This document shows, piece by piece, positions 41,017-50,724 of a stretch of DNA of 64,000 bases; position 1 is the stretch's first letter; each line of letters starts with the position of its first letter. Source of the DNA: Gordonia crocea (GTDB taxonomy: Bacteria > Actinomycetota > Actinomycetes > Mycobacteriales > Mycobacteriaceae). The notes beneath the pieces are model-generated. The model did not search any database, was not told the origin of the DNA, and saw only the letters and a program-made list of their open reading frames with translations. The DNA is taken from contig NZ_BJOU01000019.1 of the NCBI RefSeq assembly GCF_009932435.1, positions 186,001-250,000 on the forward strand, in the 5' to 3' direction. The position numbers and the translations under genes were made by a program.

Positions 41017-41795
41017 GACACCGGGTCCAGCAACTGGGGCCCGTTGTTGGCGACCCGGTTGACCAGCGGGGCGACCTCGCGGATCTCGATGGCGTCGGCC
41101 AGCTCCCGGGCCGGCGGCGCGAACATCTCCGCGGGGGCGGGCGCGTCGGGGTTCAGCCAGTCCGACCACCACTGGCTCGGCATGATGAGCGGCATCCGGT
41201 CGTGGATCTCGCGCAGGTCGCCGACCGAGTCGGTGGTGAGAATCGTGCAGCTGAGCAGCGGCGGTTCGTCGGGCCCGGCGTCGCGCGGCCGCCACACCGA
41301 CCACAACCCGCCCATGAACAGCCGGGTGTGGTCGGCGGGCGACATGAAATAGGGGACTTTTCGCGTCTTACCGTCGTCGGCGACGGCCTTGCGCCACTCG
41401 TACCAGCCGTCCATCGGGACCAGGCACCGCTTGGACTTCACCGAGGAGCGGAAGGACGCCTTCTCCGCCGCCGTCTCGGCGCGGGCGTTGAACAGCGAGC
41501 CCTTCCCGATCTCCTTGGCCCACGGCGGGACCAACCCCCACCGCATGGCCCGGATACGGCGGGTCGGATCGCTTGGGTCGGCGTCATCATGGGCGTGCCG
41601 GTCGACGACGGTCAGGACGGTCGTCGTCGGGGCGAGGTTGTAGTTCTCCCACCGGGACCGCACCGGCGCATCAACGGAATCGAGGGTCTGTTGTGCGGGC
41701 GCCTCGGGTGCCGGCAGGTCGGGTACCTCGTTCACCGCGTCGATCTCGGCGGCCAGTTTCGCCGGGTCGGTCGTCACCGCATAGCGTCCGCACAT
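41013..41795 (-). CDS. SOS response-associated peptidase (SRAP/HMCES/YedK)
   Basis: 260 residues beginning M-C-G-R-Y. Cys2, exposed after Met removal, forms a stable thiazolidine crosslink with abasic sites in single-stranded DNA. Supporting residues are in F-N-A-R-A-E-T, G-W-Y-E-W and I-H-D-R-M-P-L-I. It shields abasic DNA from error-prone repair. TAGCAT six bases before the ATG suggests a leaderless mRNA. It is divergent from sigH; the SigH-type promoter lies in the shared region. Orthologous to Rv3226c in the same context, from memory. Confidence 0.95.
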   Translation of the reverse strand: MCGRYAVTTDPAKLAAEIDAVNEVPDLPAPEAPAQQTLDSVDAPVRSRWENYNLAPTTTVLTVVDRHAHDDADPSDPTRRIRAMRWGLVPPWAKEIGKGSLFNARAETAAEKASFRSSVKSKRCLVPMDGWYEWRKAVADDGKTRKVPYFMSPADHTRLFMGGLWSVWRPRDAGPDEPPLLSCTILTTDSVGDLREIHDRMPLIMPSQWWSDWLNPDAPAPAEMFAPPARELADAIEIREVAPLVNRVANNGPQLLDPVS

Positions 41796-41826
41796 GCCTC
41801 AATGCTAGGGAACGGCCCTGACATGG

Positions 41827-41852
41827 GGAATGCGTGCGGGCGGATGAGCGTT
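41827..41852 (+). promoter_or_regulatory. SigH/SigR-type promoter upstream of sigH
   Basis: GGAAT (41827-41831), exactly 18 bases, then GTT (41850-41852). This matches the consensus of oxidative and heat-stress ECF factors SigH and SigR (GGAAT-N18-GTT). Transcription would start near 41858, about 180 bases before the GTG start and 70 before the ATG start of sigH. Positive autoregulation of sigH/sigR from such a promoter is established in mycobacteria and Streptomyces. Confidence 0.7.
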
Positions 41853-41872
41853 GAGCCCTTCAGACGGTCGTC

Positions 41873-41924
41873 ACGACGACCTGCGACGACGACCAACGAC
41901 GACGATCAACGACGACGAGGAGCG
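41873..41924. repeat. Four tandem 13-bp repeats in the sigH leader
   Basis: Four contiguous units, ACGACGACCTGCG, ACGACGACCAACG, ACGACGATCAACG and ACGACGAGGAGCG, occupy 41873-41924. The last unit supplies an AGGAG placed well for ATG 41929. They lie between the SigH-type promoter and both possible start codons, so they would be in the mRNA leader. Confidence 0.85.
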
Positions 41925-42036
41925 CGGTATGGCATGCACGGTTGCGGCCCCGGTGACGGAGCGCCAGATCTTCGGCTCGCTAGACTTGGGCGAGCACCGG
42001 GTCGATGCGCGCCCGGGCGGAACCGGAAGGACCGTC

Positions 42037-42711
42037 GTGAGCGAAACGCCCGCCGACGAGGCGGAGGACATTGATGCCGTCGCCGCGGGCGACGATCAGA
42101 CCGACCAGGCCGACGAGACCGACGAGGAGCGGACCGCGCGCTTCGAGCGCGACGCGCTGCCGTTGCTCGACCAGCTCTACGGTGCGGCGCTGCGGATGAC
42201 GCGCAACCCCGCCGACGCCGAAGACCTGGTCCAGGAGACCTACATCAAGGCCTTCTCCGCGTTCTCGTCGTTCCGCAAGGGCACCAACCTCAAGGCGTGG
42301 CTGTACCGGATCCTCACCAACACCTACATCAACAGCTACCGCAAGAAGCAGCGGCAACCGGCGCAATATCCGACCGACGAGATCACCGACTGGCAGCTGG
42401 CCCAGACCGCCGAGCATTCGTCGACCGGTTTGCGGTCCGCCGAGATCGAGGCGCTCGACGCGCTGCCCGACGATGAGATCAAGGAAGCCCTGCAGGCCCT
42501 GCCGGAAGACTTCCGCATGGCGGTCTACTACGCCGACGTGGAAGGGCTGCCCTACAAGGAGATCGCCGAGATCATGGACACCCCCATCGGCACCGTGATG
42601 TCGCGGCTGCACCGCGGCCGGCGCCAGCTGCGCGACCTGCTCGCCGACGTCGCCCGGGAACGGGGCTTCAACCGCGGGGACAAGACCGCAGAGGCGGGTG
42701 CGAAGCGATGA
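42037..42711 (+). CDS. sigH: ECF sigma factor SigH (thiol-oxidative and heat stress)
   Basis: 224 residues from GTG 42037 (GGAAGGA at good spacing), close to mycobacterial SigH. Region 2 has [16 protein letters not shown] and [15 protein letters not shown]. Region 4 has [24 protein letters not shown] as its helix-turn-helix. It directs RNA polymerase to thioredoxin and protein-quality genes and is held by RshA. An in-frame ATG at 41929 with its own AGGAG would add 36 residues, an isoform comparable to SigR-prime of Streptomyces. rshA overlaps its stop (ATGA). Confidence 0.95.
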   Translation: MSETPADEAEDIDAVAAGDDQTDQADETDEERTARFERDALPLLDQLYGAALRMTRNPADAEDLVQETYIKAFSAFSSFRKGTNLKAWLYRILTNTYINSYRKKQRQPAQYPTDEITDWQLAQTAEHSSTGLRSAEIEALDALPDDEIKEALQALPEDFRMAVYYADVEGLPYKEIAEIMDTPIGTVMSRLHRGRRQLRDLLADVARERGFNRGDKTAEAGAKR

Positions 42712-43091
42712 CCGGCACCGATCCCGAGTTCGAAGCGCTCGACTGCACCAACGTCCTCGCCGACGTATGGCTGCTCCTGGACAACGAATGCGACCCGGCC
42801 GCCCGGGCGCGGCTCCAGGAGCATCTCGACCGCTGCCCGGCCTGCCTGGCGCAGTACGGCATCGAGCAGCAGATCAAAGACCTCGTCGGTCGCAAGTGCG
42901 GCGGCGAGCGCGCCCCGGCCGGCCTCGCCGATCGGCTTCGCGTGCAGATCCGTCAGTCCACGACGGTCACCCAGTCCTCGGACGGGACCTCGGTCTCGCG
43001 CACGACGGTGACCCGGACCAGTGTCTCCTCCCAGCGGGGAGCCGACATCGCGCCGCAGGTGGAAACAGAAAACCCGGGCGACCGGCGGTAA
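42708..43091 (+). CDS. rshA: Zinc-containing anti-sigma factor RshA
   Basis: 127 residues. The ZAS motif is complete: H39-x3-C43-x2-C46 in E-H-L-D-R-C-P-A-C. Oxidation of these cysteines releases SigH. The remaining C-terminal third is Ser/Thr-rich with a repeated T-V-T pattern and is longer than in mycobacterial RshA. ATG 42708 overlaps the sigH stop, giving coupled, stoichiometric synthesis. A two-part hairpin begins inside its last codons and ends the transcript. Confidence 0.93.
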   Translation: MTGTDPEFEALDCTNVLADVWLLLDNECDPAARARLQEHLDRCPACLAQYGIEQQIKDLVGRKCGGERAPAGLADRLRVQIRQSTTVTQSSDGTSVSRTTVTRTSVSSQRGADIAPQVETENPGDRR

Positions 43092-43110
43092 AGCCGGCGA
43101 CACCCGGGTT
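43071..43110. terminator. Shared terminator between rshA and the bL37 gene
   Basis: Outer arms AACCCGGG (43071-43078) and CCCGGGTT (43103-43110) enclose inner arms CCGGC (43082-43086) and GCCGG (43093-43097). The structure spans the rshA stop and lies 22 bases before the stop of the convergent bL37 gene. A-rich and T-rich flanks on either side allow it to act in both directions. Confidence 0.6.
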
Positions 43111-43132
43111 CGCTTCAGATCCGACGAGCGGA

Positions 43133-43207
43133 TCAGGCGTTCGGCCGCTTGCCGTGGTTGGCGGCGTTCTTCTTGCGAGCGCGCTTCTTGCGTCCACGCT
43201 TTCCCAT
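43133..43207 (-). CDS. Ribosomal protein bL37 (24 residues)
   Basis: A 24-residue, strongly basic peptide: M-G-K-R-G-R-K-K-R-A-R-K-K, then N-A-A-N-H-G-K-R-P-N-A. It matches the small actinobacterial 50S protein bL37 found in mycobacterial ribosome structures. A strong GGAGAAGGAGAG precedes ATG 43207. It is transcribed against rshA and away from the biotinyl protein gene. It is short enough to be missed by most gene finders. Confidence 0.85.
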   Translation of the reverse strand: MGKRGRKKRARKKNAANHGKRPNA

Positions 43208-43318
43208 GGGACTCTCCTTCTCCTGTGGTGACCCCATTCTTTCACGGCCGGGTCGACAACCGGAAAACGAGCCCCGCTCGCGGGTGGATCCGGCGCGCCG
43301 TGGGCTACCTTTAGGTGC

Positions 43319-43534
43319 ATGGCTGAAGACGTTGTTGCCGAGATCGTGGCCACCGTTCTCGAGGTGCTCGTTTCCGACGGCCAGCCCGTCGAGGTCGGGG
43401 ACACCCTCGTGCTGCTGGAGTCGATGAAGATGGAGATCCCGGTCGTCGCCGAGGACGCCGGCGTGCTCGACGAGGTGAAGGTGTCGGTCAACGACGTGAT
43501 CCAGGCCGGCGACGTGATCGCCACCTACAAGTAG
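43319..43534 (+). CDS. Biotin/lipoyl-attachment protein (TB7.3-like)
   Basis: 71 residues, a single biotinyl domain with the modification site E-S-M-K37-M-E-I-P and the paired V-x-V-G-D and I-Q-A-G-D turns. In mycobacteria the orthologue (Rv3221c) is biotinylated; it could serve as a free biotin carrier for a carboxylase encoded elsewhere. TACCTT lies seven bases before the ATG, suggesting a leaderless mRNA. pdtaS follows after seven bases. Confidence 0.92.
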   Translation: MAEDVVAEIVATVLEVLVSDGQPVEVGDTLVLLESMKMEIPVVAEDAGVLDEVKVSVNDVIQAGDVIATYK

Positions 43535-43541
43535 CGCCCCG

Positions 43542-45104
43542 GTGTCGACCCTCGCCGATCTCCTTGCCGTCCACACCTCCCTCTCCGACGAGCAGGGCGG
43601 GCATTTGCAGCGCCTGGTGGGGGAGTGGCAGCTGCTGGCCGACCTGTCCTTTGCCGACCTGCTGCTGTCGGTGCCCGACACCGCCGACGGTCCGACCGGC
43701 GGGTTTGTGACCGTTGCCCAGTGCCGGCCCAACACGGCCTCGACGGTGCTGCCCGCCGACGAGGTCAGCCGTGTGGTCAGCGCCGAACGAGGCCGGGCGA
43801 TGCGCGGCGCGATGACCGACGGGAAGATCGTCGTCGACCAGGCGGCGATGCTGGGCGGGGTCGCGTTGCGACGCGATCTGATCCCGGTCCGCTTCGACGG
43901 CGAGGTGATCGCCGTCCTCACCCAGGCCGCGGCCAACACCGACCGCATCCCGTCGCCGTTGGAACGGGCCTACCAGGCCTCGGCGGGAGACCTGTGCAAC
44001 ATGGTGGCCGACGGGACGTTTCCGCCGGTCGAGGGCAATGAGGCCGGGCTGTCCACCCCGCGCGCCGGAGACGGTTTCGTGCGCATCGACGCCGAGGCCC
44101 ACGTCCTCTACGCCAGCCCGAACGCGTTGTCGGCCTTCCACCGCATGGGCTTCACCAGCGACCTCACCGGGGCCCATCTGGGGGATGTCCTGGCCGAGCT
44201 GGTGTCCGACGCCTTCGACGCGCAGGACGCGGCGGCGATGATCCGCCTCGGCGCGTCCGGCCCGGCGCTGGATCCGGGGGCGGCCGGCGACCGGGTGCTG
44301 CGCCTGGAGATCGACGCCCGTCGGGCGACCGTACTGGTCCGCGTCGTGCCGCTGCGTCCCCGCGGGGTGGCCACCGGCGCGATCGTGCTGGTCCGCGACG
44401 TCACCGAGGTCAAACGCCGCGATCGAGCCCTGATCAGCAAGGATGCGACGATCCGCGAGATCCACCACCGGGTGAAGAACAACCTGCAGAGCGTGTCGGC
44501 GCTGTTGCGACTGCAGGCCCGACGCACGTCCAATCCCGACGCGCAGACCGCGCTGACCGAGGCGGTGCGGCGGGTGGCCTCAATCGCCCTGGTCCACGAG
44601 TTCCTCTCCGGCAGCGTCGACGAGGAGGTCGAGGTCGACGAGGTCGTCAACCGCCTGCTGCCGGTGTTGGTCGACGCGACCAACACCAGCGCCGGCAACG
44701 CGCAGGTCGTCGTCGATGGTCGGTTCGGCGTGCTGCCCGCCGACCTGGCGATGCCCCTGGTGATGGTGCTGACCGAATTGATCCAGAACTCGGTCGAGCA
44801 CGGATTCACCGGCGGCCGGGCCGGGCGGATCGAGGTACAGGCCCGCCGCGGATTGCGGGAGCTGTCGATCCGGGTGAGCGACGACGGCGACGGCATCGCC
44901 GACGATTTCGATGTCGCCACCAGCGGCCACCTCGGGCTGCAAATCGTGCGCACCCTGGTCGAGATCGACCTCAACGGCACCGTCGAGTTCGGCAACGCGC
45001 CGGGCGGAGGCGCCTCGGTGCAGGTCGTCATCCCGGTTGCGCCGCAGGCCAACGGGTTGCTGGCGAACGAAAAAGCCCCGGACGCCGGTGGCGTCCGGGG
45101 CTGA
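43542..45104 (+). CDS. pdtaS: Cytosolic sensor histidine kinase PdtaS
   Basis: 520 residues. N-terminal GAF-like domain (about 15-150), PAS-like domain (about 165-290), then HisKA_2 with the phospho-accepting histidine in I-R-E-I-H-H-R-V-K-N-N-L-Q-S, and a HATPase domain with I-Q-N-S-V-E-H-G-F and D-D-G-D-G-I. No transmembrane segment. In mycobacteria PdtaS signals to the RNA-binding antiterminator PdtaR and senses metal, NO and redox cues. The last codons are written over the whiB1 terminator hairpin. Confidence 0.93.
   Translation: MSTLADLLAVHTSLSDEQGGHLQRLVGEWQLLADLSFADLLLSVPDTADGPTGGFVTVAQCRPNTASTVLPADEVSRVVSAERGRAMRGAMTDGKIVVDQAAMLGGVALRRDLIPVRFDGEVIAVLTQAAANTDRIPSPLERAYQASAGDLCNMVADGTFPPVEGNEAGLSTPRAGDGFVRIDAEAHVLYASPNALSAFHRMGFTSDLTGAHLGDVLAELVSDAFDAQDAAAMIRLGASGPALDPGAAGDRVLRLEIDARRATVLVRVVPLRPRGVATGAIVLVRDVTEVKRRDRALISKDATIREIHHRVKNNLQSVSALLRLQARRTSNPDAQTALTEAVRRVASIALVHEFLSGSVDEEVEVDEVVNRLLPVLVDATNTSAGNAQVVVDGRFGVLPADLAMPLVMVLTELIQNSVEHGFTGGRAGRIEVQARRGLRELSIRVSDDGDGIADDFDVATSGHLGLQIVRTLVEIDLNGTVEFGNAPGGGASVQVVIPVAPQANGLLANEKAPDAGGVRG
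45070..45102 (-). terminator. Strong intrinsic terminator of whiB1, inside the end of pdtaS
   Basis: AGCCCCGGACGCC (45074-45086) and GGCGTCCGGGGCT (45090-45102) form a perfect 13-base stem with a GGT loop. AAAAA at 45070-45074 becomes a U-run on the minus strand directly after the stem, so it terminates whiB1 transcripts. It is translated as the final E-K-A-P-D-A-G-G-V-R-G of PdtaS on the plus strand and may also end that transcript. Confidence 0.85.
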
Positions 45105-45116
45105 TCGGAAATCTCG

Positions 45117-45371
45117 TTAGACGGTGCTGCGCGCGCGGGTGCGGGCGGTGCGGCGCTTCAGCGCGCGGCGCTCGTCCTCGCTCATCCCGCCCCAGACACC
45201 GGCGTCCTGGCCGGAGTCCAGCGCCCAGGTCAGGCACTCGGCCGTCACCGGGCAGCGGTTGCACACAAGCTTCGCGTCGGCGATCTGGGCGATCGCCGGA
45301 CCGCTCGTCCCCACCGGGAAGAACAGCTCGGGGTCTTCGTCGCGACAGATTGCCTTGTGGCGCCAATCCAT
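45117..45371 (-). CDS. whiB1: WhiB1, [4Fe-4S] NO-responsive regulator
   Basis: 84 residues with all four cluster cysteines (C9, C37, C40, C46), the G-V-W-G-G turn and the basic C-terminal tail R-R-T-A-R-T-R-A-R. WhiB1 binds the primary sigma factor through its cluster and acts as an NO-sensitive regulator; it is essential in mycobacteria. AGAGGAGA precedes the ATG. A 223-base upstream region contains a CRP-like site. It is convergent with pdtaS across a strong terminator. Confidence 0.97.
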   Translation of the reverse strand: MDWRHKAICRDEDPELFFPVGTSGPAIAQIADAKLVCNRCPVTAECLTWALDSGQDAGVWGGMSEDERRALKRRTARTRARSTV

Positions 45372-45493
45372 TTCTACAGATCTCCTCTGGGCACGCGTCT
45401 AGGCGCGCCCCTCATTAAGCCTCGGGGGCGTTGGCTGGTTCATTTTGGCTGTTCGCACAAGCGTCGACTACCGTTCATCCGCTCGTGGTTCCT

Positions 45494-45509
45494 TGTGAAT
45501 ACTTTCACG
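45494..45509 (-). promoter_or_regulatory. CRP-like binding site upstream of whiB1
   Basis: TGTGA-N6-TCACG (45494-45509) differs by one base from the CRP consensus TGTGA-N6-TCACA. In M. tuberculosis, whiB1 is known to be controlled by the cAMP receptor protein at a similar site. A weak -10 candidate, CAAAAT on the minus strand (45442-45447), would place the centre of the site roughly 60-65 bases upstream of the start point, as for class I activation. Confidence 0.65.
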
Positions 45510-45594
45510 AATCGAGCCGAAGTCAATAGGATTCTATTAACACGTGGGCAACGTCACTGTGAACGCGGGGTTCGGATTTGTGTGCTAACGGGTG

Positions 45595-46554
45595 CTAGCG
45601 GCCCTGCTCAGCGGGTGCGACGACGGCCAGCGCGTCGGCACGATACCCGAAAGTCATCTCCGCGCGGTCACCGGTGAAGTCGCCGTCGATCTGCGTCGGC
45701 AGGGGTGTCGGGGAGGAGAAGGACACGGCGGTCACGTCGTCGTCGCGGAAGAGGTGCCCGGCGCGCGGGTCGGCCCCCACCAGCAGCCGGGTCGCCAGCG
45801 GCAGGTTGCGCGCGACGCTCATCGTCGACGAGGCGAAGACGCCGAGGCCGCCGGCCAGCGAGGTGGTCGGGTTGGTCTCGATGACCCGCCCGCCCAAGAA
45901 CGTCCACGGCGTGGTGTTGAGGACGAAGGCGAAGCTGGTGTCGGTCAGCGTCGTGGTCGTCTGGTCCCGGTCGGTGACGGTGACGGTGAAGCGCTGCTGG
46001 TCGGCGCGGTTGCGCAGGAAGGTCACCACCGTGGTGAACAGGTATCGGCCCGGGGTGGCCGCCTTTCCGCGGTGGCGCTTGGCCTCCATGGCGGCGACCA
46101 CGCGGGCGTCGATCCCCATGCCGCAGTTGAAGAGGAACCAGCGGTCGTCGGTGACACCCAGGTTCACCCGGCGCTGGGCGCCCGATTCCAACAGTTCGAT
46201 CAGTTGGGCGGTGGCCCGCAGCGGATCGGCGTCGATGCCCAGCGCCCGCGCGAAGACGTTGGCACTCCCGCCGGGGATGATGCCCAACCGTGGCTGCGTG
46301 GCGGGCGGCGGGTCATCGGGGCGGCCGAGCAGCCCGTTGACGACCTCGTTGACCGAGCCGTCGCCGCCGTGGACGACGACCGCGTCGTAGCCACCGTCGT
46401 CGAGCGCCCGCCGCGCGAACTCCTCGGCGTGCCCCCGGTGGGTGGTCTGCTCGACCGTGAGGTCCATTCGGGAACCCAGGGTGTGGGCAAGGGTGTCGCG
46501 GCCGGCCGGCGTGGTGGCGGTCGCGTAGGGATTGACGATGAGCATGGCGCGCAC
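45595..46554 (-). CDS. Diacylglycerol kinase-family lipid kinase
   Basis: 319 residues with the DAGK catalytic domain: N-terminal L-I-V-N-P-Y-A-T, ATP-loop V-V-V-H-G-G-D-G-S-V-N-E-V and G-I-I-P-G-G-S-A-N-V-F-A-R. It phosphorylates diacylglycerol or a related lipid. GTG 46554 gives M-R-A-M-L-I-V-N-P, like the Rv3218 orthologue. TAGGGT lies eight bases before it on the minus strand. It is divergent from the next membrane-protein gene, whose promoter is also leaderless-like. Confidence 0.92.
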   Translation of the reverse strand: MRAMLIVNPYATATTPAGRDTLAHTLGSRMDLTVEQTTHRGHAEEFARRALDDGGYDAVVVHGGDGSVNEVVNGLLGRPDDPPPATQPRLGIIPGGSANVFARALGIDADPLRATAQLIELLESGAQRRVNLGVTDDRWFLFNCGMGIDARVVAAMEAKRHRGKAATPGRYLFTTVVTFLRNRADQQRFTVTVTDRDQTTTTLTDTSFAFVLNTTPWTFLGGRVIETNPTTSLAGGLGVFASSTMSVARNLPLATRLLVGADPRAGHLFRDDDVTAVSFSSPTPLPTQIDGDFTGDRAEMTFGYRADALAVVAPAEQGR

Positions 46555-46619
46555 GGAACACCACCCTACGTCTGTGCCCCGACCGCCGTACAACGACGCG
46601 GGGGCAATACCCTTGGGCC

Positions 46620-47033
46620 ATGCCTCTGATAACCCCCGTTCCGCGCCCCATACGGTGGGCCGGTATCTCGATCGCCGCCCAGGGGTGCGTCGGCGTGGTC
46701 GCCGCCGCGATCCTGGTGGTCCGGGCACTGGGCGGCCACCACGAGGACTTCGCCAGCGGCTACGGGCTGGCCCTGTGGTGCGGGTTCATCGGTCTGGGCG
46801 TGCTGGCCGGCGGGATCGCGCTGCTGCGCGGGAAGCGGTGGGGCCGCGGGATCGGCGTCGTGGCGCAGCTGCTGCTGCTGCCGGTCGCGTACGCCCTGCT
46901 GACCGACAGTCATCTGCCGTTCCTCGGTGTGCCACTGGGGTTCTGGGCGCTGGGCACGCTCGGGGCGCTCTTCACGACGGCCTCGCTGACCTGGGCCGCC
47001 GGACCGGATGCCTCGACCGACCTCGAACCGTAA
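46620..47033 (+). CDS. Four-helix integral membrane protein (Rv3217c-like)
   Basis: 137 residues with four hydrophobic helices (about 14-34, 48-66, 74-92 and 98-118) and a basic R-G-K-R-W-G-R turn between helices 2 and 3. The conserved position before the ParA-like gene matches Rv3217c. The function is unknown. TACCCT lies six bases before the ATG. Confidence 0.8.
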   Translation: MPLITPVPRPIRWAGISIAAQGCVGVVAAAILVVRALGGHHEDFASGYGLALWCGFIGLGVLAGGIALLRGKRWGRGIGVVAQLLLLPVAYALLTDSHLPFLGVPLGFWALGTLGALFTTASLTWAAGPDASTDLEP

Positions 47034-47043
47034 GGTGGGCAGC

Positions 47044-47838
47044 ATGACAACCATCGTCGCGATCGCCAATCAGAAGGGCGGCGTCGCCAAGACCACCACC
47101 ACCGTCTCGCTGGGGGCCGCGTTGGCCGACCTGGACGCCTCGGTCCTCGTCGTCGATCTTGATCCGCAGGGCTGCCTGACGTTCTCCCTGGGGCACGATC
47201 CCGACCAGCTCCAGGTCTCGGTCCACGACGTGCTGCTGGGCGAGGAGGAGATCGCCGACGCGCTGTTGACCACCGACGACGGGGTGACCCTGCTGCCGGC
47301 CACCATCGACCTGGCCGGCGCCGAGGCGCTGCTGCTGATGCGGCCGGGCCGCGAATATGCGCTCAAGCGCGCGCTGGCCGACGTGGCGCAGGACTATGAC
47401 GTGATCCTGATCGACTGCCCGCCCTCGTTGGGCGTGCTGACCCTCAACGGGCTGACCGCCGCCGGATCGGTCATGGTGCCGCTGCAGTGCGAGACCCTGG
47501 CCCACCGGGGTGTCGGGCAGCTGTTGCGGACGGTGACCGAGGTTCAGCAGATCACCAACCCGGACCTGCAGCTTCTCGGGGCCATCGCCACGCTCTACGA
47601 CGCGCGGACGACGCACAGCCGCGACGTCTTGGCCGACGTCGCCGACCGCTACGACCTGTCGGTGATCAACCCGCCGATCCCGCGCACGGTGCGGTTCGCC
47701 GAGGCCTCGGCCTCCGGGGTGTCGGTGCTGCGCGGCCGCAAGAACAAGGGCGCCATCGCATACCGCGAGCTCGCACAGAACCTGTGGAACCACTGGACCA
47801 AGGGTGCCGAGCTGACGGCCTTCGACGTGGAGCTCTGA
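47044..47838 (+). CDS. ParA/Soj-family ATPase (Rv3213c-like)
   Basis: 264 residues. A deviant Walker A K-G-G-V-A-K-T-T-T at residue 11, Walker A-prime V-V-D-L-D-P-Q-G and Walker B V-I-L-I-D-C-P-P-S mark a ParA/MinD-type ATPase. No N-terminal DNA-binding extension is present and no parB follows, so it is not the chromosomal parAB pair. It may place a cell-pole or division component. TAAGGT lies seven bases before the ATG, consistent with a leaderless transcript. Confidence 0.93.
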   Translation: MTTIVAIANQKGGVAKTTTTVSLGAALADLDASVLVVDLDPQGCLTFSLGHDPDQLQVSVHDVLLGEEEIADALLTTDDGVTLLPATIDLAGAEALLLMRPGREYALKRALADVAQDYDVILIDCPPSLGVLTLNGLTAAGSVMVPLQCETLAHRGVGQLLRTVTEVQQITNPDLQLLGAIATLYDARTTHSRDVLADVADRYDLSVINPPIPRTVRFAEASASGVSVLRGRKNKGAIAYRELAQNLWNHWTKGAELTAFDVEL

Positions 47839-47847
47839 CGCGGCCGA

Positions 47848-49098
47848 CTACGGTCCGTAGACCGAGACGAGCGTGCCGCGCTGCTCGACGATCCCATCGC
47901 CGATGGCGGCCGGAATGATCGGGTCGCGCACCTCGGGGTTCTCGCGCGAGACGGGGATCTGCCCGGTCCGGCGCCCGGTCGCCGCGTCGACGACGAGATA
48001 GCCCTCCGGATCGGGAATCAGCATCGATTCGCCGAGGGCGACGCCCGGCCCGCTGGTGCCGGCAACGGTGAACCGCGGGACCATTGAGATCGCGTCGAGG
48101 ACCGCGGTGGCGGCACCGGTCCACACCGATACCAGTCCCTCGCCGGCCACCGATTCGCTCCCGGCCGGGAGCTCGGCACCGCCGGGGACCGGATGGCGCC
48201 CGGTTTCGGCCCCGTCGGAATCAAAAGTGCGGATGGCGGCCGCGGTCGGTTCGGGGGTGTTGGCCCCACCGTCGTAAACCCCGATCGCCGAGTCGGACAT
48301 GCCGACGACGACCGGCGGGGCGAACGCGGTTCCGCTGGTGATCACCGTCGAGCCGTAGGAGGGGATCTTCTCGTCCTTGTCCAGGACGGCGCCGATGACG
48401 GTCAGGCGGTAGCCCGGATCTCCGTCGCAGTGCTCGATGATCGCGACCCGGTCGCCGGCGGTCATGCCGGACTTCAGCCGGCAGCCGTGGCCGTCGTGGC
48501 GGCCGAGATCCGGTTTGACGCGGGCGTCGATGCGACCGTATTCGATGCCGCGCACCAGGTTCGAGCCCCAGGTCTCCAGCCGGGTGGGGCCGATGCTCAG
48601 GACGTAGCCGCCGTCGGAGGTGAGGGTCACGGTTTTGTCGGCGTCGGAGCTTCGGGTCCCGCGGCGGGTACCGCGGTGCGCGTCGATCGCGGTGACCTCC
48701 CCGCAGCCGCGGGAGTTGGCGTAGGCGGCCAGGGCGGTGGGCGTCGTCGGCGACCAGGCCGAGAGCACCGCGCACACCGGGATCTTCCGCTCGTAGCGCC
48801 AGATCGCCTGGCCGGTGCGCGGATCGCGTGCCTGGACCACGCCGCCGTCCCCGGTGAGCACAACGCTGTCGGTGACCTGCGGAGACCGGGTCGCCGTCGA
48901 CGGCGCGGTCCAGCGGTGGACCAGTCGGGCCGGGACCTGTGCCGGATAGGGCTGCGCGGCCGGAGAGGCCGTTGGCGGGGTCAGCGTCGTCCTGCGGGCG
49001 GAGCTGAAATACCAAATGCCGACCGCGGCGACGACGACGGCGACGACGATCAGCGCCGTGACGACGAGGTCGACGGGCCGTCGGCGCAACGGGGGCAT
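47848..49098 (-). CDS. Membrane-anchored beta-propeller protein (Rv3212-like)
   Basis: 416 residues. A short basic N-terminus and one transmembrane helix (about 10-32) anchor an external domain with PQQ-like repeats: T-G-D-G-G-V-V-Q-A-R-D-P-R-T-G-Q-A-I-W-R-Y, V-T-A-I-D-A-H-R-G and V-D-A-A-T-G-R-R-T-G-Q. Such folds serve as scaffolds on the outer face of the membrane. No enzyme motif is seen. It follows the DEAD-box gene by 12 bases on the same strand; no clear ribosome site is visible. Confidence 0.85.
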   Translation of the reverse strand: MPPLRRRPVDLVVTALIVVAVVVAAVGIWYFSSARRTTLTPPTASPAAQPYPAQVPARLVHRWTAPSTATRSPQVTDSVVLTGDGGVVQARDPRTGQAIWRYERKIPVCAVLSAWSPTTPTALAAYANSRGCGEVTAIDAHRGTRRGTRSSDADKTVTLTSDGGYVLSIGPTRLETWGSNLVRGIEYGRIDARVKPDLGRHDGHGCRLKSGMTAGDRVAIIEHCDGDPGYRLTVIGAVLDKDEKIPSYGSTVITSGTAFAPPVVVGMSDSAIGVYDGGANTPEPTAAAIRTFDSDGAETGRHPVPGGAELPAGSESVAGEGLVSVWTGAATAVLDAISMVPRFTVAGTSGPGVALGESMLIPDPEGYLVVDAATGRRTGQIPVSRENPEVRDPIIPAAIGDGIVEQRGTLVSVYGP

Positions 49099-49110
49099 CG
49101 TGGGGAGGTG

Positions 49111-50724
<1,614 letters not shown>

